Assembly: GCF_900963305.1 (NCBI RefSeq)
Contig: NC_042521.1
Coordinates: 1,317,428-1,381,427, forward strand
Source of the DNA: Echeneis naucrates
Taxonomy: Eukaryota; Chordata; Actinopteri; Carangiformes; Echeneidae
Length of the DNA: 64,000 bases
Direction: 5' to 3'
Position numbers and translations under genes: made by a program. The stretch's first letter is position 1; the number at the start of each line of letters is the position of its first letter. The notes under the pieces were generated by a model that was not told where the DNA came from, ran no database searches, and saw only the letters and a list, made by a program, of their open reading frames with translations. Shown one piece after another: positions 28,020-39,429 of this stretch.

Positions 28020-28800
28020 TCAGATCAATAAGTTAAATTCGCTATCTAATCATCTCATCAGTCTGGACGGCATTACTTTGTCTTCCAGCTCCACTGTAAG
28101 AAACCTTGGAGTAACCTTTGACCAGGACATGTCCTTTGTCCCTCACATAAAACAAGTTAGTCGGGCAGCTTTCTTCCACCTGAGAAACATTAGGAAAATC
28201 AGAAACATCCTTTCTCAGGATGATGCAGAAAAACTAGTCCATGCATTTGTAACTTCTAGGCTGGACTACTGTAACTCATTACTATCTGGATGTCCAAACA
28301 AATCTCTGAAACGCCTTCAGTTAATTCAGAACGCGGCTGCACGAATATTAACAGGAACTAGGAAAACAGATCACATCTCTCCTGTTAGCTGCTCTTCATT
28401 GGCTGCCAGTAAAATATAGAGTAGAATTCAAAATCCTTCTTTTAACATATAAAGCTCTTAATGGCCAAACTCCATCATATCTCAGAGAGCTCATAGTTCC
28501 TTACTGTCCTAGCAGGCCACTCCGCTCTCTAGATGGAGGTTTACTTGTGGTTCCTAGAGTCTCCAAGAGTAAATCTGGAGGCAGATGGTTCAGTTATCAG
28601 GCTCCTCTTCTATGGAACCAACTCCCAGCATCGGTCCGGGGGGCGGACTCTTTAGTAACTTTCAAGACCAGGCTTAAAACTTTCCTGTATGACAGAGCGT
28701 ACAGTTAAAAAGTCCTCTACTCTTTAGCTATGCTGCTATAGGCCGAGGCTGCTGGGGGAAGGACTGAGCTTCTCTCTCTCTCTTTCTCTTTCTCTTACAT
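28020..28800 (+). mobile_element. 5'-truncated L2-like LINE, 3' end of ORF2
   Basis: The reading STVRNLGVTFDQDMSF, HIKQVSRAAFFHLRNI, AFVTSRLDYCNSLLSGCP and LQLIQNAAARILTGTRK is the post-reverse-transcriptase end of fish L2-clade elements. The frame is open from 28078 to 28419, then runs in other frames (SLHWLPV-like region). The element ends in a TCTC-rich tail. It is a dead fragment. Confidence 0.75.
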
Positions 28801-29011
28801 GCCCTGACAATGTTTCCTGAAATCTCTGTCTCTCCCAGGTCCTCGAATTAAACCAAGTTCTTCTAATCATTGAAAAAGAGGAAAACTGGTGAGTGAAGCT
28901 AAAATATTCAACACTCTTTATTCAAGCCGTCATAACAGTGTGTCAGTCAGTAACACTGTCAGTAACACAGGAGTCCCTGTTGGAGTCAGTCAGCTCATTT
29001 CCATAGAGACA

Positions 29012-29057
29012 CTTTGCATCAGCAGCACCATGCTCCAGTGCTCTGGGAGACTTTATA
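29012..29057 (+). promoter_or_regulatory. V1 promoter: octamer-like and TATA-like elements
   Basis: CTTTGCAT (29012-29019) matches the immunoglobulin octamer ATTTGCAT at 7 of 8 bases, and TTTATA (29052-29057) lies 60 bp before the leader ATG. The same pair occurs 105 and 65 bp before each V1 start (for example 33119-33126 for the second V1). V2 segments have GTTTGCAT about 100 bp before their ATG (34151-34158 for the first). Confidence 0.65.
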
Positions 29058-29116
29058 GTCCTGACAGTTGAAGACTGGAGGACTGACAGCTTTTCCTTCA
29101 TCACAACACAACACAC

Positions 29117-29581
29117 ATGAAAAACATGACTCTGATCTCCGTCCTCATCTGGACTCTCCTCTGCTGCTGCTTCACAGGTAAAGTCCAGAGAATCAAACTC
29201 CTCTATGAACATCCGTCCCTCTGAAATGAAGCCCACAAAACCAGGTTTCTGTCTCTGTGTCCTCAGAGTCCAGAGGACAGGTCACAGTGACTCAGCCTGG
29301 AGCACTGAGCTCTGCTGTGGGAGGCTCCGCCAGGATCACCTGTAGGACCAGTCAGAATGTTCATAGCTCAAACTGGTTATCCTGGTACCAACAGAGAGAT
29401 GGAGAAAAACCAAAACTCCTTATTTACTTTGCTTCCACTCGAGCATCAGGGATTCCAGAACGTTTTACAGGAAGTGGATCAAACTCTGACTTCACTCTGA
29501 CCATCAGTGGAGTCCAGACTGAAGATGCAGCAGTTTATTACTGTCAGAGTTTGCACAGCATCAACAGTCAGTGGGTGTTCA
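29117..29581 (+). CDS. IgL kappa-like V segment, V1-1
   Basis: Leader exon 29117-29177 ([21 protein letters not shown]) and V exon 29267-29581. The V domain reads [16 protein letters not shown] with CDR1 [27 protein letters not shown]2 FASTRAS and YYCQS, then [11 protein letters not shown]. Both cysteines and the core tryptophan are present. Recombination signal: heptamer CACAGTG 29582-29588, 12-bp spacer, nonamer ACAAAAACC 29601-29609. It belongs to the V1 subgroup that lacks the framework-1 serine before Pro-Gly-Ala. It looks functional and joins by inversion to a minus-strand J. Confidence 0.93.
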
Positions 29582-30214
29582 CACAGTGAAAAAGCGTCGT
29601 ACAAAAACCTCCCTCAGTCAGACTGAAGAGGAACTGATCTGAACCAACAGCTGCTCTGAAACACAAACACTAGAGGTCTGACTGTGACATATTCTCATGT
29701 TGAAAAGTCTGCTGTGTTAGAGAAACTATTTAATTTATTCATGAGTATGAAAAGATTTTCTCGTTTCAAAATTCACAGAGCAACAAAATCAAAAATTCTG
29801 ACTTCACATCAAAAGTTATTATACTTCTCGTAGTTTGAATCTTTATATATAATAAAGACATTTAATGAACACAAAGAAAACCACACAAATGATGAACACA
29901 ACTTCTGCACTCATATTGATGTTACAAAATCACCATCAAACACAGTCAACATCCCTGAGAGCTAATCCAGAACTGACACGAGTCACTGTGAGTTTCATGG
30001 ACCGGCTGTTTCTATTCAGACGTCAGCAGTCGGACAGCAGACATTTAACGCTTTCACAAGAAAACACACTGAAGACAAACTGCTGATCAGAGCGTCTTTA
30101 TTGTCATGAAATATGGAACACGTCAGCGTTACGAGAAGCAAAAAGCTCAATGAAAAGATATAAAAGCAAAGTTAAAGAGAAACAGAGACAGAGAGTTCCA
30201 AAGTGAGAGCAGAG

Positions 30215-30310
30215 TTACTGGATGTCTCTGTATGCTGATGATACCACACTTTATATATCTGATCCAGAGATGAGGCAGATTTCAATCCTTCAACATGAAA
30301 CAATCAAATC
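30215..30310 (+). repeat. Reverse-transcriptase-like fragment 3' of the C exon (unit 1)
   Basis: A frame reads MSLYADDTTLYISDPEM, resembling the YADD catalytic box of LINE reverse transcriptases. Near-identical copies sit at about 42013-42110 and 58173-58270 at the same place in units 2 and 3. It is a short relic copied with the unit. Confidence 0.45.
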
Positions 30311-30450
30311 TGACTCAATCATTTCATCTACAGGGTTCATTTAGGAGAAGAGATGAATCAGGTTTTATTTCAGGTCACTCAGAAAGTTTGACCATCTGTT
30401 GATGTTCGAAAAACTCCAGATGGACACAGAATTTATTTGATGAACAGATC

Positions 30451-30456
30451 TTTATT
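30451..30456 (-). terminator. Poly(A) signal of C exon 1
   Basis: TTTATT on plus is AATAAA on minus, about 145 bp after the constant-region stop. Equivalent sites are 42249-42254 and 58410-58415 in units 2 and 3. Confidence 0.6.
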
Positions 30457-30598
30457 TTCTGAAATAGTGACATTACAAATGTTACAGAAAACTAGAAAAC
30501 ATATCTGAGAGAAAGACAGAAAATGAGAAAGAGACGAAGATGGCGTTACATGGAGCAGAATGAAACCAGCAGCAGAGACCAGCTCGGTTGGATCCAGA

Positions 30599-30927
30599 CT
30601 AGGAACACTGGCCTTTACTCAGAGTCTCTGAGACCGCAGCCTGGGAGCCCTGGGTGGCCTCGCAGGTCACAGAGTCCAGGCTGGTCCACTGGTCTTTAGT
30701 GAGACTCAGGGTGCTGGTCCAGCTGTAGAGGCCGTCCTTCCCCAGCACCCCCCGGCTCTGGTCCCCGCTGCGGATGATGGTGCTGCCACATCCGCCCACC
30801 TTCCAGGACAGGGTCCAGTCTGAGGGGAAGCCCTTGTCAGCCAGGCACATGAGCGTGGCCTTCCCGTTGTCTTTGTCCAGCTCCTTCCTGGAGGGGGGCA
30901 GCACCCTCAGGGTGGGACGGGTGTCAC
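30599..30927 (-). CDS. IgL constant-region exon, C1 (unit 1)
   Basis: This single exon encodes one Ig C1-set domain: [60 protein letters not shown] and the C terminus LSKGQCS. The terminal Cys two residues from the end is the heavy-chain disulfide cysteine of kappa-type chains. The exon starts after a CTAG acceptor; the J exon supplies one base of the first codon. It differs from the other two C exons in a loop: [11 protein letters not shown] here against [10 protein letters not shown] there, adding an unpaired cysteine. Transcription is leftward, after J at 31770. Confidence 0.93.
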
Positions 30928-31769
30928 CTAGAAGACACCAATCAGATTAGAGGACGGGGAGCGGACAGCTGTCAATCAAACAGCAGACACTTGGACACCT
31001 TGACTGTGTGAGAGCTGATTTAGTCCCTGAAGGAGTTTCTGTCAGATGGTTTTTCTGCTCCACCGGTCACTGACTCACACATTGTTTCACTTCCCTTTAA
31101 GAAGCCTCTCATGCACATCAGCACAGAGACAATCATCAGACAGTTTGAGCTGAAATATATCAAAGTACACTGGAAACACAAAAGATGACTTTACATTTCA
31201 ACAGCTGCATTTTACCCTCGTCTATATCGCACTATTTCATGGAGACTTTTCGAAAAGACAAAAACTGTTTTTTTAGGAATCTCTTCAAAGTCCTGGTTGG
31301 TTTATGATGAAACACATTTAGGGATAAAACTATTAAAGCACAACAGTTAATCAGATCTACTGTGAAAAGCTCCAATATCACATAAAAACAGACGGCTGAA
31401 TTTAAATGTCAGACATAAACAAAGAGAAGCCAGCGACTTCAGAAAAGTTCAGTCACACTGTTCAGAATAACTTTAACTGAACGGCACAAAAGTTTCAGAG
31501 GGAAAGATGTTGCTGATTGTTGCTGTTTAATCTTTGCTGCTGCTCAGATTGTTCACATTTCACTAATTAACCGCAACAAGAAAAGAAAAGTTCAGAGAAT
31601 CTGCTTCAAGTTCAGCTTCAGGGTCAAAGAGGAGAAACCAAGAAGAAAATAGAGATTTGAAAGAGTTTTAGATCAGACAAAGGGAAATTTACATCCTCTA
31701 CAAATGTTCAGACACAGAAAAGGAGACCTGAACACACAAAACATTATTAATATTGAAGCAGAAACTTAC

Positions 31770-31807
31770 TTCCAAATTCCAGTCTGGTTCCTCCACCGAA
31801 CGTGTAC
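31770..31807 (-). CDS. IgL J segment, unit 1 (hybrid J)
   Basis: The minus strand encodes [12 protein letters not shown], with the FGGGT motif, and ends at a GTAAGT donor. The recombination signal lies on its right: heptamer 31808-31814, 23-bp spacer 31815-31837, nonamer 31838-31846. Units 2 and 3 each have two J segments; this unit has one whose 3' half matches J1 of unit 2 (LEFG codons) and whose 5' half matches J2 (TACACGTTC). It looks like a J1/J2 fusion by deletion. Confidence 0.92.
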
Positions 31808-32339
31808 CACAGTGATACAAACTCATTGAGCCGTCGTACAAAAACCTCTGACTGTACAGAGACACGGCTCTCTGAGTCTGAAACAAACAAACTCAACTAA
31901 ATTCACCTCCAATATTTTGGCTGCCTGCCTGAGAAAGACTGAAATTCAATATAACACATTTCTGTTTCTTTACATCTAAAAGGCTTTTGTAGAATTTATA
32001 ATATGTGATAGAATTGGAAACAGTAACAGACCAAAAGTTGGATATCACCACAGTAGACACATCCAGTATCCTGAACAAAGAAATGCTCATAAATGATAGA
32101 AAAGACTTTTGCTGTAAAGAATAGAACATTTTTCTGATGTGAATGACTGAATGTCACCAGAACGTAAAGATCCTAAAACAAACAGTAAATCTGTCTAAAA
32201 AGGACGACAGAATATGTTGAAGTGTGCATTAAATGAAAGCTTTCAAATCTTTAATGTCAGCATAAACAAACACAAACACTCTGATCAAACTAGATTATAT
32301 TGAGGGGAATCATGTTGATGTCATCATAAAACAGGCTGA

Positions 32340-32880
32340 AACATTTCAAACCTTCTGTGTCCTCCACAACAATCAGCCATGACATCATGACCTCCTGACC
32401 CCACATGGATGGAGGACCTAAAGTTTCCCAGCAGGACATTGTCCAAAGCATCACACTGTCTGCACCAGCTGGTCTTCTTCCCACAATGCATCTTGGTGTG
32501 ATGTCTTCCTCAGGTAGTGCTGCACACACACGCACACACACACACGCACACACACACAACTGACCATCCGGATGATGTCAACGAAAACCTGATCCATCAG
32601 ACCGGACCACCTTGTTCCATGGCCCCGTGGTCCGGTTCTGATGCTCATACGTCCATTGTAGGAGGTTCTGGTGGTGGACTGGGGTCAGCATGGACACCCT
32701 GACCGGTCTGCAGCTCCACCACAACCTGTGATGGTCTGTGTGTTCCCACAGCTTTCTGTCAGAACCAGCATGAACTTCTTCAACAGGTCTTCTGTTGGAT
32801 CAGACCACACGGTCCATCAATGGGTCCTGATCCAGGACCATGTGGTTCAGTGGTTTTCCTTTCCTGGAACACCTTGGTAG
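32340..32880 (-). mobile_element. Tc1/mariner transposase relic, unit 1
   Basis: Minus-strand frames give SNRRPVEEVHAGSDRK, RPVRVSMLTPVHHQNLLQW, YEHQNRTTGPWNKV and EEDITPRCIVGRRPAGADSV, then MLWTMSCWETLGP. These match the order of a Tc1-like transposase from the helix-turn-helix into the catalytic domain. Several frameshifts and a CA microsatellite (32521-32558) interrupt it. Matching copies sit at 44505-45045 and 60665-61184. Confidence 0.8.
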
Positions 32881-33223
32881 GTCCTGGCTGCTGCAGAGAG
32901 GAACCTCCCACAGAGCTGCAGTTTGGTTCTCATCAAAGTCTCTCGAGTTACTGAAAAAATAAAAGAAAATAAATAAATAAAAATAAATTATAATTAAATA
33001 AACAAACCTTTTTTTTTTTTTTTTTACAAAACTTCTTAAAAATAAGAACCAACAAATTGTGATGATCAGATTGATCCAAGTCCCTGTTGGAGTCAGTCAG
33101 CTCATTTCCATAGAGACACTTTGCATCAGCAGCACCATGCTCCAGTGCTCTGGGAGACTTTATAGTCCTGACAGTTGAAGACTGGAGGACTGACAGCTTT
33201 TCCTTCATCACAACACAACACAC

Positions 33224-33700
33224 ATGAAAAACATGACTCTGATCTCCGTCCTCATCTGGACTCTCCTCTGCTGCTGCTTCACAGGTAAAGTCCAGAGAAT
33301 CAAACTCCTCTATGAACATCCGTCCCTCTGAAATGAAGCCCACAAAACCAGGTTTCTGTCTCTGTGTCCTCAGAGTCCAGAGGACAGGTCACAGTGACTC
33401 AGTCGCCTGGAGCACTGAGCTCTGCTGTGGGAGGCTCCGCCAGGATCACCTGTAGGACCAGTCAGAATGTTCATGTTTACAACAACTACCACATTTTAGC
33501 CTGGTACCAACAGAAAGATGGAGAAAAACCTAAACTCCTTATTTATGATGCTTCCCGTCGAGTATCAGGGATTCCAGAACGTTTTACAGGAAGTGGATCA
33601 AACTCTGACTTCACTTTGACAATCAGTGGAGTCCAGACTGAAGATGCAGCAGTTTATTACTGTCAGAGTTTTCACTACATCAACAGTCAGGATGTGTTCA
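33224..33700 (+). CDS. IgL V segment, V1-2
   Basis: Leader 33224-33284, V exon 33374-33700. Framework 1 has the serine (TQSPGAL), CDR1 is the long form [15 protein letters not shown]2 DASRRVS and CDR3 [13 protein letters not shown]. Signal: heptamer 33701-33707, 12-bp spacer, nonamer 33720-33728. It is intact. It uses QQKDGEKP where most copies have QQRDGEKP. The octamer-like promoter is at 33119-33126. Confidence 0.93.
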
Positions 33701-33806
33701 CACAGTGAAAAAGCGTCGTACAAAAACCTCCCTCAGTCAGACTGAACAGAAACTGAACTGACTGCTGCAGCTGGAAGATACTGCAGAGACTGATACAGTT
33801 CACTGA

Positions 33807-33843
<37 letters not shown>

Positions 33844-33847
<4 letters not shown>

Positions 33848-34070
33848 TCATATTATTTCCCTCCTTCCATCTCTTTGGAAATTCATCTCCATCAGGCCTC
33901 ATTAATCCAACTCATCATAAAATCAGCCTGTTTGCTGATGACTCCCTGTTATATATCACAGAATCCTCGTCTCCTTTTCATCAATAGATTCATCAGATCA
34001 GAGGTTAAAGCTGGATTTCTGCTTTCTTCCTCCTGTCCTGTTTGTTAAAATCCACATTTTGATGAAGAGG
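33844..34070 (+). repeat. V1-V2 spacer with L1-type reverse-transcriptase relic
   Basis: A frame reads INPTHHKISLFADDSLLYIT, resembling the FADD box region of L1-clade reverse transcriptases. The same stretch recurs at about 27799-28015, 45899-46120, 51090-51305 and 62116-62335, so the fragment was present before the locus was duplicated. A CA microsatellite lies at its left edge (33811-33843). Confidence 0.5.
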
Positions 34071-34251
34071 TCCACTGTGATTGGACATCAGGAGTCCTGA
34101 TGGAAACATCATGATGTGTTGAGGACAGCTACACTTCACTGACTCTGTGTGTTTGCATATGTGTCCTGCCTCTCTGCTGCAGCCGTTAAGAGACCAGTGT
34201 TGATCAGTGTCTGTCCAGGCCTTTCAGAGACACCCACACGCCGGCAGCACC

Positions 34252-34806
34252 ATGATGATGTCACTGACTCTACTGCTGGCCACCCTGGGGCTCCTTGTTC
34301 AGGGTGAGACTCTCTTCTGAAAACTGGGCTTCAGGATGCAACCGGGTTCACCTCAGTGATGTTCTGCTGACTGAAACGAGCAGCGTTGACCTTCTTCCAT
34401 CTGTTCTCCGTGTTAAAGAAATCATCCTCTTCTGTTTGGATGTCCATCATCTTTGTCCAAGCTGGATTTGTCTCAATGACCTTCTCCTCTTTTTCATGTT
34501 TTCCAGGTTCATCAGGAGAAATCACCCTGACTCAGTCTCCTGGAGCTAAGTCTGTTAGTCCAGGTCAGACCGTCTCTATCAGCTGTAAAGCCAGTTCAAG
34601 TGTCAGTAGCTACCTTCACTGGTACCTTCAGAAACCTGGAGAATCTCCTAAACTCCTGATTTATAATGCCAACAGCCGTCAGTCTGGAGTTCCAGAGCGT
34701 TTTAGTGGCAGTTATTCAAACACAGACTTCACTCTGACCATCAGTGGAGTTCAGACTGAAGATGCAGGAGTTTATTACTGTCAACAAAGTAACAGCTTCC
34801 CGTTCA
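34252..34806 (+). CDS. IgL V segment, V2-1
   Basis: Leader 34252-34303 ([18 protein letters not shown]), intron 34304-34506, V exon 34507-34806. The domain reads [45 protein letters not shown] and [12 protein letters not shown]. Signal: heptamer 34807-34813, spacer 34814-34825, nonamer 34826-34834. The octamer GTTTGCAT is at 34151-34158. V2 differs from V1 in framework 1 and has a CDR3 four residues shorter. It looks functional. Confidence 0.93.
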
Positions 34807-35129
34807 CACAGTGATACAACGTCGTACAAAAACCTCCGTCAGCTGAAGAGGAACTGATCTGAACCAGTTCACTGAGGGGACACACACACACACACACACA
34901 CACTGACTGATCAGAGTTGAACTATTAAATCCTAAAAGATAGATGAATATGTTTTGTCAGATGTGGAAGTTTTCTTCCTTCAACTTTTCCACTCTGAATG
35001 AAATCAGCTGTTTCTTTTAATAGCTGCTGATGTTCAGTGAGTCCATCATCCAATCAGACATGGAAAAAAGTTTCTTTCAGCCAAAACATCAGTCACCTCA
35101 ACCTGACTGTCAGGAGATCAATGTTTTGG

Positions 35130-36290
35130 TCATTTTTCTTTAGAACATGAACATGAAATCATGGCCAGTGATTCCCTCTGTTGCCCCAAAACAAAGAAGT
35201 TGAGCTCATTGATTGAACCTCCGGACAGGGCAGGTGTTAAAGAGAAGACCTGCTTAAAGATCTCACTACTGTTTTCAGTTATACACCGTTTTGAGATCAC
35301 TGCTGTAGAGACATTTGTGTGCACTGAACTCGTTCTCTCAAAGAAAACACAGGAAAGATCAGACAGGCCCACATCAGACACAGTAACCTTTGAGATGCTC
35401 AGAGTCTTAGAGATAAGTAGGTCAAGAGTGTGTCCTCTGTTGTGCGTGGCCTCTGTTACATGCTGAGTCAGCCCAAAGTTGTCCAGAGTGTTACTCAGGT
35501 CTTTAGTCTTTCTGTCCTGAGAGTTGTCCACATGGATGTTAAAGTCACCAACAATAATTATACGGTCAAAGTGAACACAGATCAGAGACAGCAGTTCACT
35601 GAGGTCATCAAAAACGTCTGCACAGCATTTTGGGGGTCTGTAAACATTCAGAAACAGGACTCTGGATGAGGCCTTCAGCTGGATAGTTATATATTCAAAA
35701 GACTGAAAACTTCCAGCAGATAAGTGCTGACATTGAAATGATTCATTCACCCACAATCAGAGTTTCAGGCCCAGCCTTTAGCTTTCCCTGTGGCCTTTTA
35801 CTTTTTAACAGGTTTTCAGTCCTCGCCTTGCTGCTTTGGGATGGATGGTCATCCGACAGAGATCCAGAGTCCTTCGATAGTGGAGCAAATCTCTTCTGTA
35901 GTTTCACACTCTGTTGTGAACCTTCCCATTCACGGTTGTCCAGTCCTGATTCCTCCCATGTACGGGGTAGAAGAGCTCCTCTGTCTCGTAGGAAGTGAAG
36001 GCCAGTCAGTTTCATAGACTTCAGCTCGCCGTGCCCTGCCTGTGATACGTCCTCCCACTTCCAGGAGACATGATTTACTTTGTGGCTTTGCACCGACAGA
36101 CAGACAGTTCCAGGGAGGATTATCACTCCATGATTTATTATAATGCACAGAGTCTGCTTTCTTGGTCGTGTTATCTGTGCTCCTTAGCTGTGGTGACTAT
36201 TACAACATTCACATCAAGGTGGAGACCAAAGGAGATGAAGTCAGAGCTGATAATAAGGCCAACAGTGACGTCAGAAATGATCATGTGTGC
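35130..36290 (-). mobile_element. L2-like LINE fragment with endonuclease domain
   Basis: The minus frame 35130-35756 reads FEYITIQLKASSRVLFLNVY, RPPKC, IIIVGDFNIHVDN, LDNFGLTQHVTEATHNRGHT and LDLLISKTLSISKVTVSD, the apurinic-type endonuclease domain of L2-clade LINEs. The DFNIHVD and RGHTLDL motifs are intact, but the reverse transcriptase is missing. The right part (to about 36290) is probably the upstream portion; its border with IgL flank is not sharp. Confidence 0.75.
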
Positions 36291-36459
36291 AAGTGAATCT
36301 ACAAAAAGAATCTGAGAGAAAACGGTTCAACCTCAGCTCATTTCCATAGAGACACTTTGCATCAGCAGCACCATGCTCCAGTGCTCTGGGAGACTTTATA
36401 GTCCTGACAGTTGAAGACTGGAGGACTGACAGCTTTTCCTTCATCACAACACAACACAC

Positions 36460-36927
36460 ATGAAAAACATGACTCTGATCTCCGTCCTCATCTGGACTCT
36501 CCTCTGCTGCTGCTTCACAGGTAAAGTCCAGAGAATCAAACTCCTCTATGAACATCCGTCCCTCTGAAATGAAGCCCACAAAACCAGGTTTCTGTCTCTG
36601 TGTCCTCAGAGTCCAGAGGACAGGTCACAGTGACTCAGTCGCCTGGAGCACTGAGCTCTGCTGTGGGAGGCTCCGCCAGGATCACCTGTAGGACCAGTCA
36701 GAATGTTCATGGCTCAAACTACTTAGCCTGGTACCAACAGAGAGATGGAGAAAAACCTAAACTCCTTATTTACTATGCTTCCACTCGACCATCAGGGATT
36801 CCAGCTCGTTTTACAGGAAGTGGATCAAACTCTGACTTCACTCTGACCATCAGTGGAGTCCAGACTGAAGATGCAGCAGTTTATTACTGTCAGAGTGCAC
36901 ACATCATCAACAGTCAGTATGTGTTCA
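36460..36927 (+). CDS. IgL V segment, V1-3 (outside the large units)
   Basis: Leader 36460-36520, V exon 36610-36927. It has TQSPGAL in framework 1, the short CDR1 [12 protein letters not shown]2 [15 protein letters not shown] and CDR3 [13 protein letters not shown]. Signal: heptamer 36928-36934, spacer ATAAAACGTCGT, nonamer 36947-36955. It has no C or J of its own within 4 kb. It lies between an L2-like LINE and a Harbinger element. Confidence 0.93.
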
Positions 36928-37119
36928 CACAGTGATAAAACGTCGTACAAAAACCTCGGTCAGCTGAAGAGGAACTGATCTGAACCAACAGCTGCTCTGA
37001 AACACAAACAGTCGAGGTCTGACTGTGACGTATTTTCATGTTGAAAAGTTTTCATGTTACCTGATGTAACTAAAACACACCAGTTCACCACAAAAGCAGT
37101 TTAATAACACATATATATA

Positions 37120-38594
37120 TTTGCCGGGACGAGTTTTTGTTCCGACTTTCGGTTTCAAGTCGGCTATAAAAAATGCTGCCCCTCTACGATCATCCACCTT
37201 CAACAGGGCCTCACCGTTTCTAAAAGATCCAACGGATTTAAGAGCACAACTATTTGAGGTGTTCTTTGGAGGGAGGGAGTTTTTCGAGACCGGAGCGATC
37301 TGTTGGCGTTTTCTGATGATATTCTCTCTCAGCGATACAGATTTTCTGCTGATTGAATACGTTACATATGCAGTCTCTTGGAGCCATATGTAAGTAATGC
37401 AACAAAACGCAGCCATGCACTCACTGCAGTTCAAACAGCGTGCATCGCACTGCGTTTTTTTGTCATTGGCACCTTCCTGCATTCAGTCAGTGATGCAGAT
37501 AATCTGAGCAAAAACACTGTTTGTCGCGTTATTCCAAAGGTTGTTCTAAACTGCTGAATATGTTTGTAGTGTTCCCTGGTCACTTACCAGCGCTTACAAT
37601 AAAGGAGGTAATGTACATGAATTAGTTCACCATATTTCATGTTTAACGTTGTATAAATGTAATATTTACACCTAATTCCTAAATAGGGTTCCCCGGGGTC
37701 CTAGGGGCCACTGATTGCACTCACATACCCATCACTGGGCCCTTGGGGGAACATGAGGCCGATTTTGTGAACAGGAAGTCCTTTCACAGTGTCATTGTTC
37801 AGGTAAACTGATTTATTTGTCATGTTATTGGTGGTGGCTCATGTGCACATTGCATGCAATTATATTATTAGTGCTGCATACGACACTTTTCTCATCGATC
37901 AGATATCTTCATTCAGCACTGAAGATGTTACAGGAGATGGGTCACCATCAATAAGGGAAAAATATTCCCTTTCAGCAGCCTTCACTGGTACCTTAACTGT
38001 TTCAGTGCTTTCATTCTGAAACTAATCTGGGACACCTTTGCAGATGACTTGTGACAATCAGCAGTTGGTCACAAGTGTGGATGCCAGATGGCCTGGCTCA
38101 GTCCATGACTCACAGATCCTCTGAGTCTATTCTGGTCACCAGCTTGAGGAAGGAATGGCAAATGGCTATACACAATTGTATTCTATTCTTGTTTATTTGT
38201 AGCACAAAGTAATTTCCTTTGCCTTTGTTAACAGGGCTTTTTGATGGTCTTCTTCTGGGGGACAGAGGATATCCCTGCACCCTATCCTGACCCACAGACA
38301 CCACCAGAGCGTGGCTTCAATGTGGCACTTAGCAAGTGCAGGGTCGGGATAGAAATGACTTTTGGGGTCATCAAGTCCAGATTCAACTGTCTCCGTGGCC
38401 TGAGGGTTTCTCCTGACGGGGCCTTTGGGATTAGAACCGCATGTGCGGTGTTGCACAATGTGGCCAGCATACGAAAAGGAAGGAGCCCTCGTGTGCCGCT
38501 GGTGGCAGCTGACGTGGTGGACCCCATCACCCTTGACAACCCAACTGGTGCAGCCAACAGACGAGCCATCACCCAGCAATCTTTCAGTGATTAA
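37120..38594 (+). CDS. PIF/Harbinger transposase (broken or intron-containing)
   Basis: The domain order is as in HARBI1-like transposases. It starts with [19 protein letters not shown] (37220-37280), then [20 protein letters not shown] (about 37465-37530), then [18 protein letters not shown] and [13 protein letters not shown] (37688-37802, with the first catalytic Asp). Next come [14 protein letters not shown] (about 38077-38118), [35 protein letters not shown] and TACAVLHN (38286-38458). The final block, 38241-38594, is open and ends in ITQQSFSD. Some breaks could be introns (a GT follows FHSVIVQ). Expression is doubtful. Confidence 0.8.
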
Positions 38595-39429
38595 AAAAAA
38601 ACATGAAAAACACAGCAATGAACTGCTGTGTTTTATTGTTTATGGAAGTTCAGCCTTTTCTGGGGGGAAAGTAGCAATAAGTACACGATGTGAATCATGC
38701 TGAACAACACATTAAAGTACCATTTAGTGTTGTACCTTTTCTCACATTGCAGTTGATCTTTAACTTTAATTTCTTGATTTCCAGCTCTTTTTTTTCATAT
38801 TATCCAACTCAAGAGTCCTTTTTTAAAGGGCCCTCACATTGTCTGCTCCAACCTGTATTAATACGACATTGAGGTGTTCATCAAGCAACAGAGAGGAGTC
38901 AGATAGACGTTTCAGTTATGTTGGTGTACTGTGTTCATTATTCACTTATGTGCTCTTGGTCAGGATTACTTAAAAAAAAAAAAAGTAGACGTAGAACTGC
39001 TACTGAATGATAAAACCCTGACCCCTTGATTTTTTGTGGGCCTACAAGTGGAGGCCACAGGCTGAAGGGGAGGGTTGGACAATGTCCTCTGCCTGTGACA
39101 TGAGCAAGAAACCTCATTATTTCTAATTTAAAAAGATTGATTTCATTTGTACATTGAATTCTTATTTAGATTATAAAGATATCTGCCCCCAAAGGTACCT
39201 CTGAATACACTGAAAGTGTCTCCTCATCATTGATCTCCACCTGTGGAATAGTTTAAGGGAAATGAATAAAGTGGATTTAAAACAGCACACAAAGATATTA
39301 CATGACAATTTCCTGTGTGTGTGTTGGCGGCTTGACCAAAACTACAGCGTCTCCTTCAACTGTACATTAGATGAAGACTTTTCTCATTTGAGAAACAATA
39401 AATATGCATTTAGTATTTAACCACCAAAG

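Noticed and set aside
28943-29236. Minus-strand open frame starting [17 protein letters not shown], repeated at every V1 segment
   Set aside because: It is antisense to the V1 leader, intron and promoter. Its conservation follows from the high identity of V1 upstream regions, and it has no family resemblance.
29865-30086. Repeated plus-strand frame MNTKKTTQMMNTTSALI in each unit
   Set aside because: It lies downstream of the minus-strand C exon, has low complexity and no promoter or splice context. The copies are unit duplicates, not evidence of selection.
31682-31693. kappaB-like GGGAAATTTA in the J-C intron of unit 1 as a light-chain enhancer
   Set aside because: A single imperfect match without companion E-box or octamer sites is not enough to call an enhancer.
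34331-34525. Minus-strand open frame starting [14 protein letters not shown] at V2 segments
   Set aside because: It is antisense to the V2 leader intron, present only because V2 copies are nearly identical.
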